Shown piece after piece: positions 22,056 to 34,692 of a stretch of DNA of 64,000 bases (within the stretch, counting starts at the first letter, position 1; every line of letters begins with the position of its first letter). This DNA is from Chondrosia reniformis (lineage: Eukaryota; Porifera; Demospongiae; Chondrillida; Chondrillidae), in assembly GCA_947172415.1 (NCBI GenBank), contig OX359190.1:2232001-2296000 (forward strand), given 5' to 3'. The notes under the pieces were generated by a model that did no database searches, had not been told where the DNA came from, and saw only the letters and a program-made list of their open reading frames with translations. The position numbers and the translations under genes were made by a program.

Positions 22056-22703
22056 GCCCTATATAAGGCAAATTTTATGTTACATCAAAATTTCAAAAAC
22101 TCATTAGACATGCACTATAGATGTCTATGAATGCTGACACAAAGTGTTAGCTTCATATCTCTCTATTTGATAGAGATACAGCCCGCAATGTACATTAAAT
22201 TCAGATATACGAAATTAATGTATGGTGAGAGATAGGGCAAATTTTATGTTCCATCAAAATTTCAAAAAACTCATTAGACATGCTCTATAGATGTCTGTAA
22301 ATGCTGACACAAAGTGTTAGCTTCATATCTCTCCATTTGATAGAGATACAGCTCGTAATGTACATTAAATTCAGGTATACGAAATTAATGTATGGTGAGA
22401 GATAGGGCAAATTTTATGCTCCATCAAAATTTCAAAAACCTATTGGACATTCTCTATAGATATCTGTGAATGCTGACACAAAGTGTTAGCTTCATATCTC
22501 ACCATTTGATAGAGTTACAGCCCTCAATGTACATTAAATGCTGGTATTCAAAGTTAATGTATGGTGAGAGATAAGGCAAATTTTATGTTCCATCAAAATT
22601 TCAAAACTCATTAGACATGCTCTATAGATGTCTGTGATTGCTGACACTAAGTCACAGCTTCATATATATCCAATTGATAGAGTTACAGAACTACAGTTAA
22701 TGT
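22056..22703 (+). repeat. 169-bp satellite array, ~4 units
   Basis: Plus-oriented units with gttccatcaaaatttcaaaa, ctctatagatgtctgtgaat and tgtacattaaattc in fixed order. Confidence 0.9.
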
Positions 22704-25700
22704 ATTGAATTGTTAGAGAAATTGCGTAATACTATATTATTATTATTTTATTATTTATTATTTTTTATTTAACGTGCCACATGCATAGCACTAGGACAGA
22801 CTGTCCTATGAGGCACACACCAATACATCATGACAAATAAATCAGTTCAACAAAACATCAAGTCATCAATCAAAAAGGTCAACTAAATCTAGCAGTCCAC
22901 ATCTTCAAAATAATCTTAAGGATTGAGTGATGCTTGCATCCTTGATCCAGAATGGCAAATAGTTTATCATCATCAGTCATCAAATCAAACCCCAGTGCTA
23001 CCCGTGACAAAGACTGAAAAAGGTCCACCCGCTCATCCTTCCATCTCTCGCACTCCAGCAGCCAATGTTGTACATCTTCCACCTTCCCCAAATCACACTC
23101 CCCACATGTTCTCTCCGCTCTCTCGAGACCCCTCCACCTTCCACATTCAATCCTAAGTGGGGCTGTCCCACCCCTGATCATCATCATCATCCGTCTCTTA
23201 CCCTTATCTGCCACATCTAAACATCGCGATTCACCACCTTTCTCCTTTAAAAGTTTCAACAAGGCCAACTTGGGTTTTGTGACCAGTTCACCATCCCATT
23301 CATCTTCCACCTTCCTTCTCGCACAAGCCTGTAACATCATTGTGATTTCTCTACATGACAGCCCTTTTACCTCCTTGGCACCGATTCCACCCCAACCAGG
23401 TATTTTTTCAGATTCTTCATCCATCCTCCACCACTCTTAGCCGCCTCCACCACTGCTGCCCTCAAAATCCTTCCTTCAAACAGTGGATTCGTCATAACCT
23501 TCAACCAGAATGTAACACATCTCACCCTTGCAAGCCAGACCACCGGGAAAGCATCAGCCTCCATCATCAGGGATACCTTTGGGTGTCGCACACCCACCCC
23601 AAAGAAGATTCTCAGGGCCCTTAACTGTAGCTGGTTCAACCCATCTAACTTCTGATGGCAACCCCAGATCTCTGCCCCATACAACAACACGGATTCCACC
23701 AGTGACTGCATCAACTGCATAAACGACCTGCCGTTCACCTCCCCAACTGACTCCCGACACCTCCGCAGCCAAGCACCTAATGCCTGAGACCCCATTTCCA
23801 CCCGATGCTCCACCATACTTGAGCAGCCCAAACTGTCATCCACCATACAGCCCAAGTACTTGTAAGTAGACACCCATGGGAGCTCCTTCTCACCAATACT
23901 GAAATGATCAGCACACTTATTGACCCCTCTTTTCCTCATGTGCATTACCGCACTCTTTTCCACATTTATCTCAACGGACCATTCCTCACACCAACTTTCT
24001 AAGCACTGGAGACTCTTCCTCATATCATCTGCACTCTCAGCCAATAGAGCTGTGTCATCGGCAAACAGCAGACCAGGTACCATAATTTCGTCACACATCA
24101 CCCCACAATCCTTATCCTTTAACCCTTTAATTCAGTTACCAACCCGTTGATATACAAGGAAAAAAGAACTGGAGATAACACACACCCCTGCCGTAAACCT
24201 TTTGTCACTTCAAACTCTTCACCTAGGCATCCATCAATTCTCACTTGAGACACACTACCACCGTACAAACTCTTCAAGAAGGTGAGGAAGCGCCCATTTA
24301 CACCATAACCCTCTAAGCAACCCCACAGCTTCTTCCTGTTCACCCGATCATACGCCTTCTTAAAGTCAATAAAAGCTGTTAGCATCCCATCTGACTTCTT
24401 TGACAGCATTGACTGGCCAATCAACAGCAAAGACAGGATTTGATCCCTACAACTCCTACCACTGCGAAAACCACCCTGTTCGTCAACCAAGGTACCTTCT
24501 GTTTCTAAAAAGGTAGTCAGCCGCGTGTTCAGAACCATGCACATGATCTTGCAAACCAAGGATGTCAGGGATATACCTCTAAAGTTTTTGGTGTCACATA
24601 CTCCCCTCACCCTCTTCTTTGGGACTGGAACGATAATTGAATGTTTCCACAAAGAGGGCACCACTCCAAACTTCCAGCAGACATTAAACAATTTCACCCA
24701 CACATCTGTTAGACACTCAGCACTCATCATCTCAACAGAAATACCATCTTTGCCAACTGCCTTCCCTTTCTTTACTTTACCCAATGCCCACATCACTTCT
24801 TCTTGAGTGAGTTCATCCTCCAAAACCTTACTACTCCCACCAAGCCCTTTAGCCTTGCCATCACCATTCAACGCATGGCAACCAGTGGGAGACTCTTTAC
24901 CGCCTTGCAACACCTCCTTGAAGTGTTCACTCCAGACCTTCCTGCCTTCCTCACCAGATCGTGCCACGCCGTTCTCATCATAGACTCTGCCAAAACCTCC
25001 AGGTGGATTCTTACTAGAAATGCCTAGTTTCTTAACTTCTCTCCACCACTTCTTAGGGTTACCTAATAGGTTCTCTAAAGCTTGTCGTTGAGATTGAAGA
25101 AATCTCCTCTTGGAGCCTGTGACTGCATTCGCATAAGCTCTCCGACTAACAATATACTTCTTCCTTTTGTTCTTCCTATCCTCGCTATCCTTTGCTCTCA
25201 ACCACACATGCTCAGATTGATGAAAAGTTTTCCTCAAAGCCATCAGGTCCTTAGTAAACCACCTATGATTCCGTCTAGCTGCATACGTTGATCTGCACCT
25301 AACTTTTTGTAGCCCACCAAACATCACTTCAACCAGCTGAACATAGATGCTATCCATAAGAGCCTGATCTCCATCAAAATTATGCAGCTCCTCCTCAACG
25401 CTCCTAACCTCCTTCTCCTTACCATCCAGGTAACCATCTGGGACCACATACCTAAACTTATCACCAGTGGAGTTTTCTGTATCATCATCACGGACATTGC
25501 TGGCTGCTGAGTTGTCTATCACCACCTCCCATACAAGTGCAGAGTGGTCTGGAATCCGCTCCACTATATATGGCCGACCGTTAGAAGGTTTATAATAAAG
25601 ACAACATTCCATTCTATATCTGAAAATCCAGAACACTTTCCAATTTTTTATACATAGGGATATGCACTGTGTAGTACTTGATTGTTATCGAAGTATATAC

Positions 25701-26657
25701 TATCTATCCATATATAATATGTGGATGTCGTTAAAGTGAAATTTTGCCGATCGACGGCCAACGAAACTCCAAAGAAAAAAAGTTGGACCATACCGAACGC
25801 TACCATCCACGACGCTCAGAGGCCGGGATCGGTGGTAACGCTCTGCCGAGTTGAACTTTGGGTGTCACTTGCGTGAGAAGAACCAGTTCTTCTCGATATG
25901 GCCGACTCATATGAATCCTTAAAGATATCAGATGCCAATCCCACATTACGTGGAACCCCCCCGAAATCCGGATTATTGGTGAGCACGTCTCTATGGCACC
26001 AACCGATTAGGAGACAGCTTCAGAGTCTAAGCGCTACCAACCTCTATGGGAACCGCAACCACCATAGAGATGTGTCCAGGTAGGCCTACTATATAAGGTT
26101 TTTCGCTTCTATTTATATGAAGTTTTGTCCAAAGAAAACGGTTGTGGTTGGGGCATTTTTTAACAAATTTCTCGTTATTTCCAGATCAGTGAATTGTTCC
26201 AAGCAAATTTAAAGACATAGGCAGTATTAGTGGTTCATCTGAAAACTGGGGAAAGCGGAAAAAAAAACAGTAAGTGTCTTGATGGGCCGAGGAGAACGAC
26301 TTTTCTGATCCCAATTATTTTCGAGAAATCGTCAAATTATTCCACTTTAATTCCAGACCAGTGAATCGTTCCAAACAATTTTACACGCATACGCAGTATT
26401 TCCAATACATCTCAAAACTGTGACAAATGGATAAAAGCCAGTATGTATCTTGATGGAGATAGGAAAGCGACTTTTCTTGATGCCGAAAATTAGAGATATT
26501 GCGAGTAGACTGATATTTATCGCCTCTACGATATTAATGTCTATGATCGATATTGAAACTAGGCCGGGCTGTATGAATTACTCAATTCCTAATTTAAATT
26601 TTAGAATTGAGAGAATAATGTACCGATAAAAATAGATTCTTATTTCTAGACAAGGTA
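22704..26657 (+). repeat. Satellite core copy 2, split by a LINE
   Basis: The core starts at about 22704, is interrupted after ACTATAT (22731-22737), and resumes at ACTATAT (25563-25569), continuing to 26657. Its exon-like frame is intact at 25898-26083: ATG, MADSYESLKISDANP, ending in TCCAG|GTAGGC, which looks like a splice donor. Confidence 0.9.
22738..25562 (-). mobile_element. 5'-truncated non-LTR retrotransposon (LINE) with frameshifts
   Basis: Inserted on the minus strand in a core copy, with a 7-bp target duplication ACTATAT. It starts inside the 3' end of the AP endonuclease (PDHSALVW, the SDH motif), so the 5' part is missing. Reverse transcriptase follows: FRSGRSC, AFIDFKKAYDRV, GLRQGCVLSPVLFSLYING, then FADDTALLAES with the catalytic DD intact. 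The C-terminus has CGECDLGKVEDVQHWLLEC, a cysteine-histidine motif common in LINEs. The frame is broken near 24118 (after TELKG) and near 23400, so the product is not functional. It ends in a short 3' UTR and an AATAAT-type tail at 22738-22775. The exact clade (CR1, L2, Jockey, RTE or other) cannot be settled by eye. Confidence 0.92.
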
Positions 26658-27979
26658 TTCAAAGTTAATGTATGGTGAGATGTTCCATCAAAATTTCAAA
26701 AACCCATTAGACATGCTCTATAGATGTCTGTGAATGCTGACACAAAGTGTTAGCTTCATATCTCTCCATTTGATAGAGTTACAGCCCTCAATGTACATTA
26801 AATGCTGGTATTCAAAGTTAATGTATGGTGAGAGATAGGGCAAATTTTATGTTCCATCAAAATTTCAAAAACTCATTAGACATGCTCTATAGATGTCTGT
26901 GAATACTGACACAATTAATGTGTTAGCTTCATATCTCTCCATTTGATAGAGTTACAGCCCTCAATGTACATTAAATTCAGGTATTCAAAGTTAAAGTATG
27001 GTGAGAGATAGGGCAAATTTTATGTTCCATCAAAATTTCAAAAACTCATTAGACATGCTCTATAGATGTCTGTAAATGCTGACACAAAGTGTTAGCTTCA
27101 TATCTCTCCATTTGATAGAGATACAGCCCGTAATGTACATTAAATTCAAGTATACGAAATTAATGTATGGTGAGAGATAGGGCAAATTTTATGCTCCATC
27201 AAAATTTCAAAAACCTATTGGACATTCTCTATAGATATCTGTGAATGCTGACACAAAGTGTTAGCTTCATATCTCTCCATTTGATAGAGTTACAGCCCGT
27301 AATGTACATTAAATTCAGGTATACGAAATTAATGTATGGTGAGAGATAGGGCAAATTTTATGCTCCATCAAAATTTCAAAAACCTATTGGACATTCTCTA
27401 TAGATGTCTGTGAATGCTGACACAAAGTGTTAGCTTCCTCTCCATTTGATAGAGTTACAGCCCTCAATGTACATTACATTCCAGTATACAAAATTAATGT
27501 ATGGTGAGAGATAGGGCAAATTTTATGTTCCATCAAAATTTCAAAAACTCATTAGACATGCTCTATAGATGTCTGTGAATGCTGACACAAAGTGTTAGCT
27601 TCATATCTCTCCATTTGATAGAGATACAGCCCGCAATGTACATTAAATTCAGATATACGAAATAAATGTATGGTGAGAGATAGGGCAAATTTTATGTTCC
27701 ATCAAAATTTCAAAAACTCATTAGACATGCTCTATAGATATCTGTGAATGCTGACACAATGTGTTAGCTTCATATCTCTCCATTTGATAGAGATACAGCC
27801 CGCAATGTACATTAAATTCAGATATACGAAATTAATGTATGGTGAGAGATAAGGCAAATTTTATGTTCCATCAAAATTTCAAAAACTCATTAGACATGCT
27901 CTATAGATATCTGTGATTGCTGACACTAAGTCACAGCTTCATATATATCCAATTGATAGAGTTACAGAACTACAGTTAA
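26658..27979 (+). repeat. 169-bp satellite array, ~8 units
   Basis: Plus-oriented tandem units between core copies 2 and 3. The last unit before each core is a distinct diverged variant (attgctgacactaagtcaca). Confidence 0.9.
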
Positions 27980-29097
27980 TGTATTGAATTGTTAGAGAAA
28001 TTGCGTAATACTATATATGGCCGACCGTTAGAAGGTTTACAATAAAGACAACATTCCATTCTTTATCTGAAAATCCAGAACACTTTCCAATTTTTTATAC
28101 ATAGGGATATGCACTGTGTAGTACTTGATTGTTATCGAAGTACTATCTATCCATATATAATATATGGATGTCGTTAAAGTGAAATTTTGCCGATCGACGG
28201 CCAACGAAATTCCAAAGAAAAAAAGTTGGACCATACCGAACGCTACCATCCACGACGCTCAGAGGCCGGGATCGGTGGTAACGCTCTGCCGAGTTGAGCT
28301 TTGGGTGTCACTTGCGTGAGAAGAACCAGTTCTTCTCGATATGGCCGACTCATATGAATCCTTAGATATCAGATGCCAATCCCACATTACGTGGAACCCC
28401 CCCGAAATCCGGATTATTGGTGAGCACGTCTCTATGGCACCAACCGATTAGGAGACAGCTTCAGAGTCTAAGCGCTACCAACCTCTATGGGAACCGCAAC
28501 CACCATAGAGATGTGTCCAGGTAGGCCTACTTTATAAGGTTTTTCGCTTCTATTTATATGAAGTTTTGTCCAAAGAAAACGGTTGTGGTTGGGGCATTTT
28601 TTAACAAATTTCTCGTTATTTCCAGATCAGTGAATTGTTCCAAGCAAATTTAAAGACATAGGCAGTATTAGTGGTTCATCTGAAAACTGGGGAAAGCGGA
28701 AAAAAAACAGTAAGTGTCTTGATGGGCCGAGGAGAACGACTTTTCTGATCCCAATTATTTTCGAGAAATCGTCAAATTATTCCACTTTAATTCCAGACCA
28801 GTGAATCGTTCCAAACAATTTTACACGCATACGCAGTATTTCCAATACATCTCAAAACTGTGACAAATGGATAAAAGCCAGTATGTATCTTGATGGAGAT
28901 AGGAAAGCGACTTTTCTTGATGCCGAAAATTAGATATATTGCGAGTAGACTGATATTTATCGCCTCTACGATATTAATGTCTATGATCGATATTGCAACT
29001 AGGCCGGGCTGTATGAATTACTCAATTCCTAATTTAAATTTAAGAATTGAGAGAATAATGTACCGATAAAAATAGATTCTTATTTCTAGACAAGGTA
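27980..29097 (+). repeat. Satellite core copy 3
   Basis: About 1118 bp, closely matching copies 4 and 5. The exon-like frame carries a 2-nt deletion (ccttagatatc instead of ccttaaagatatc), which destroys it. Internally it contains two diverged ~170-bp halves, each starting near TTCCAGA[T/C]CAGTGAAT. Confidence 0.9.
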
Positions 29098-30782
29098 TGC
29101 AAAGTTAAAGTATGGTGAGATATAAGGCAAATTTTCTGTTCCATCAAAATTTCAAAAACTCATTGAACACACTCTATAGATGTCTATGAATGCTGACACA
29201 AAGTGTTAGCTTCATATCTCTCCATTTGATAGAGTTACAGCCCGCAATGTACATTAAATTCAGGTATTCAAAGTTAATGTATGGTGAGAGATAGGGCAAA
29301 TTTTATGTTCAATCAAAATTTCAAAAACTCATTAGACATGCTCTATAGATGTCTGTAAATGCTGACACAATGTGTTAGCTTCATATCTCTCCATTTGATA
29401 GAGATACAGCCCGTAATGTACATTAAATTCAGGTATACGAAATTAATGTATGGTGAGAGATAGGGCAAATTTTATGTTCCATCAAAATTTTAAAAACCTA
29501 TTGGACATTCTCTATAGATGTCTGTGAATGCTGACACAAAGTGTTAGCTTCATATCTCTCCATTTGATAGAGTTACAGCCGGCAATGTACATTACATTCC
29601 AGTATACGAAATAAATGTATGGTGAGAGATAGGGCAAATTTTATATTCCATTAAAATTTCAAAAACTCATTAGACATGCTCTATAGATGTCTGTAAATGC
29701 TGACACAAAGTGTTAGCTTCATATCTCTCCATTTGATAGAGATACAGCCCGTAATGTACATTAAATTCAAGTATACGAAATTAATGTATGGTGAGAGATA
29801 GTGCAAATTTTATGTTCCATCAAAATTTCAAAAACCAATTGGACATTCTCTATAGATATCTGTGAATGCTGACACAAAGTGTTAGCTTCATATCTCACCA
29901 TTTGATAGAATTACAGCCCTCAATGTATATACATTAAATTCTGGTATTCAAAGTTAATGTATGGTGAGAGATAAGGCAAATTTTATGTTCCATCAAAATT
30001 TCAAAAACTCATTAGACATGCTCTATAGATGTCTGTGAATGCTGACACAAAGTGTTAGCTTCATTTCTCTCCATTTGATAGAGTTACAGCCGGCAATGTA
30101 CATTACATTCCAGTATACGAAATTAATGTATGGTGAGAGATAGTGCAAATTTTAAGTTCCATCAAAATTTCAAAAACTCTTTAGACATGCTCTATAGATG
30201 TCTGTTAATGCTGACACAAAGTGTTAGCTTCATATCTCACCATTTGATAGAGTTAAAGCCCTCAATGTACATTAAATTCTGGTATTCAAAGTTAAAGTAT
30301 GGTGAGAGATAGGGCAAATTTTATGTTCCATCAAAATTTCAAAAACTCATTAGACATGCTCTATAGATGTCTGTAAATGCTGACACAAAGTGTTAGCTTC
30401 ATATCTCTCCATTTGATAGAGATACAGCCCGTAATGTACATTAAATTCAGGTATACGAAATTAATGTATGGTGAGAGATAGGACAAATTTTATGTTCCAT
30501 CAAAATTTCAAAAACTCATTAGACATGCTCTATAGATATCTGTGAATGCTGACACAATGTGTTAGCTTCATATCTCTCCATTTGATAGAGATACAGCCCG
30601 CAATGTACATTAAATTCAGATATACGAAATTAATGTATGATGAGAGATAAGGCAAATTTTATGTTCCATCAAAATTTCAAAAACTCATTAGACATGCTCT
30701 ATAGATATCTGTGATTGCTGACACTAAGTCACAGCTTCATATATATCCAATTGATAGAGTTACAGAACTACAGTTAATGTAT
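29098..30782 (+). repeat. 169-bp satellite array, ~10 units
   Basis: Plus-oriented units separating core copies 3 and 4. Confidence 0.9.
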
Positions 30783-31895
30783 TGAATTGTTAGAGAAATT
30801 GCGTAATACTATATATGGCCGACCGTTAGAAGGCTTACAATAAAGACAACATTCCATTCTTTATCTGAAAATCTAGAACACTTTCCAATTTTTTATACAT
30901 AGGGATATGCACTGTGTAGTACTTGATTGTTATCGAAGTACTATCTATCCATATATAATATATGGATGTCGTTAAAGTGAAATTTTGCCGATCGACGGCC
31001 AACGAAATTCCAAAGAAAAAAAGTTGGACCATACCGAACGCTACCATCCACGACGCTCAGAGGCCGGGATCGGTGGTAACGCTCTGCCGAGTTGAGCTTT
31101 GGGTGTCACTTGCGTGAGAAGAACCAGTTCTTCTCGATATGGCCGACTCATATGAATCCTTAGATATCAGATGCCAATCCCACATTACGTGGAACCCCCC
31201 CGAAATCCGGATTATTGGTGAGCACGTCTCTATGGCACCAACCGATTAGGAGACAGCTTCAGAGTCTAAGCGCTACCAACCTCTATGGGAACCGCAACCA
31301 CCATAGAGATGTGTCCAGGTAGGCCTACTTTATAAGGTTTTTCGCTTCTATTTATATGAAGTTTTGTCCAAAGAAAACGGTTGTGGTTGGGGCATTTTTT
31401 AACAAATTTCTCGTTATTTCCAGATCAGTGAATTGTTCCAAGCAAATTTAAAGACATAGGCAGTATTAGTGGTTCATCTGAAAACTGGGGAAAGCGGAAA
31501 AAAAACAGTAAGTGTCTTGATGGGCCGAGGAGAACGACTTTTCTGATCCCAATTATTTTCGAGAAATCGTCAAATTATTCCACTTTAATTCCAGACCAGT
31601 GAATCGTTCCAAACAATTTTACACGCATACGCAGTATTTCCAATACATCTCAAAACTGTGACAAATGGATAAAAGCCAGTATGTATCTTGATGGAGATAG
31701 GAAAGCGACTTTTCTTGATGCCGAAAATTAGAGATATTGCGAGTAGACTGATATTTATCGCCTCTACGATATTAATGTCTATGATCGATATTGCAACTAG
31801 GCCGGGCTGTATGAATTACTCAATTCCTAATTTAAATTTTAGAATTGAGAGAATAATGTACCGATAAAAATAGATTCTTATTTCTAGACAAGGTA
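30783..31895 (+). repeat. Satellite core copy 4
   Basis: Nearly identical to copy 3, with the same 2-nt deletion in the exon-like frame. Its spacing from copy 3 is about 2.8 kb. Confidence 0.9.
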
Positions 31896-33581
31896 TACAA
31901 AGTTAAAGTATGGTGAGATATAAGGTATATTCAAAATCAAAATTTCAAAAACTCATTATACATACTCTATAGATGTCTGTGAATGCTGACACAAAGTGTT
32001 AGCTTCATATCTCTCCATTTGATAGAGTTACAGCCCGCAATGTACATTAAATTCAGGTATTCAAAGTTAATGTATGGTGAGAGATAAGGCAAATTTTATG
32101 TTCCATCAAAATTTCAAAAACTCATTAGACATGCTCTATAGATGTCTGTGAATGCTGACACAAAGTGTTAGCTTCATATCTCTCCATTTGATAGAGTTAC
32201 AGTCCTCAATGTACATTAAATGCTGGTATTCAAAGTTAATGTATGGTGAGAGATAAGGCAAATTTTATGTTCCATTAAAATTTTAAAAACCTATTGGACA
32301 TTCTCTATAGATGTCTGTGAATGCTGACACAAAGTGTTAGCTTCATATCTCTCCATTTGATAGAGTTACAGCCCTCAATGTACATTAAATGCTGGTATTC
32401 AAAGTTAATGTATGGTGAGAGATAGGGCAAATTTTATGTTCCATCAAAATTTCAAAAACTCATTAGACATGCTCTATAGATGTCTGTAAATGCTGACACA
32501 AAGTGTTAGCTTCATATCTCTCCATTTGATAGAGATACAGCCCGTAATGTACATTAAATTCAAGTATACGAAATTAATGTATGGTGAGAGATAGGGCAAA
32601 TTTTATGTTCCATCAAAATTTCAAAAACCAATTGGACATTCTCTATAGATATCTGTGAATGCTGACACAAAGTGTTAGCTTCATATCTCACCATTTGATA
32701 GAATTACAGCCCTCAATGTATATACATTAAATGCTGGTATTCAAAGTTAATGTATGGTGAGAGATAAGGCAAATTTTATGTTCCATCAAAATTTCAAAAA
32801 CTCATTAGACATGCTCTATAGATGTCTGTGAATGCTGACACAATGTGTTAGCTTCATATCTCTCCATTTGATAGAGTTACAGCCCTCAATGTACATTAAA
32901 TTCTGGTATTCAAAGTTAAAGTATGGTGAGAGATAAGGCAAATTTTATGTTCCATCAAAATTTCAAAAACTCATTAGACATGCTCTATAGATGTCTGTGA
33001 ATGCTGACACAAAGTGTTAGCTTCATTTCTCTCCATTTGATAGAGTTACAGCCGGCAATGTACATTACATTCCAGTATACGAAATTAATGTATGGTGAGA
33101 GATGGTGCAAATTTTAAGTTCCATCAAAATTTCAAAAACTCTTTAGACATGCTCTATAGAGGTCTGTAAATGCTGACACAAAGTGTTAGCTTCATATCTC
33201 TCCATTTGATAGAGATACAGCCCTCAATGTACATTAAATTCAGGTATACGAAATTAATGTATGGTGAGAGATAGGGCAAATTTTATGCTCCATCAAAATT
33301 TCAAAAACCTATTGGACATTCTCTATAGATATCTGTGAATGCTGACACAAAGTGTTAGCTTCATATCTCACCATTTGATAGAGTTACAGCCCTCAATGTA
33401 TATACATTAAATGCTGTTATTCAAAGTTAATGTATGGTGAGAGATAAGGCAAATTTTATGTTCCATCAAAATTTCAAAAACTCATTAGACATGCTCTATA
33501 GATGTCTGTGATTGCTGACACTAAGTCACAACTTCATATATATCCAATTGATTGAGTTTCAGTACTACAGTTAATGTATTG
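31896..33581 (+). repeat. 169-bp satellite array, ~10 units
   Basis: Plus-oriented units between core copies 4 and 5. Some units share private variants with the array after copy 3 (caatgtatatacattaaat), a sign of block duplication. Confidence 0.9.
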
Positions 33582-34692
33582 AATTGTCAGAGAAATTGCG
33601 TAATACTATATATGGCCGACCGTTAGAAGGTTTACAATAAAGACAACATTCCATTCTATATCTGAAAATCCAGAACACTTTCCAATTTTTTATACATAGG
33701 GATATGCACTGTGTAGTACTTGATTGTTATCGAAGTACTATCTATCCATATATAATATATGGATGTCGTTAAAGTGAAATTTTGCCGATCGACGGCCAAC
33801 GAAACTCCAAAGAAAAAAAGTTGGACCATACCGAACGCTACCATCCACGACGCTCAGAGGCCGGGATCGGTGGTAACGCTCTGCCGAGTTGAGCTTTGGG
33901 TGTCACTTGCGTGAGAAGAACCAGTTCTTCTCGATATGGCCGACTCATATGAATCCTTAGATATCAGATGCCAATCCCACATTACGTGGAACCCCCCCGA
34001 AATCCGGATTATTGGTGAGCACGTCTCTATGGCACCAACCGATTAGGAGACAGCTTCAGAGTCTAAGCGCTACCAACCTCTATGGGAACCGCAACCACCA
34101 TAGAGATGTGTCCAGGTAGGCCTACTTTATAAGGTTTTTCGCTTCTATTTATTTGAAGTTTTGTCCAAAGAAAACGGTTGTGGTTGGGGCATTTTTTAAC
34201 AAATTTCTCGTTATTTCCAGATCAGTGAATTGTTCCAAGCAAATTTAAAGACATAGGCAGTATTAGTGGTTCATCTGAAAACTGGGGAAAGCGGAAAAAA
34301 AACAGTAAGTGTCTTGATGGGCCGAGGAGAACGACTTTTCTGATCCCAATTATTTTCGAGAAATCGTCAAATTATTCCACTTTAATTCCAGACCAGTGAA
34401 TCGTTCTAAACAATTTTACACGCATACGCAGTATTTCCAATACATCTCAAAACTGTGACAAATGGATAAAAGCCAGTATGTATCTTGATGGAGATAGGAA
34501 AGCGACTTTTCTTGATGCCGAAAATTAGAGATATTGCGAGTAGACTGATATTTATCGCCTCTACGATATTAATGTCTATGATCGATATTGCAACTAGGCC
34601 GGGCTGTATGAATTACTCAATTCCTAATTTAAATTTAAGAATTGAGAGAATAATGTACCGATAAAAATAGATTCTTATTTCTAGACAAGGTA
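33582..34692 (+). repeat. Satellite core copy 5
   Basis: Nearly identical to copies 3 and 4, with the same 2-nt deletion. It is spaced about 2.8 kb from copy 4. Confidence 0.9.

Noticed and set aside
22923..25291. Plus-strand frames across the LINE
   Set aside because: They are antisense to the reverse transcriptase reading, which has clear FADD and GLRQGCVLSP motifs on the minus strand.
28037..28249. Recurring minus-strand frame beginning MVAFGMVQLFFFG in each core copy
   Set aside because: It overlaps the putative promoter and leader of the core on the other strand, has no protein-like features, and repeats only because the core repeats.
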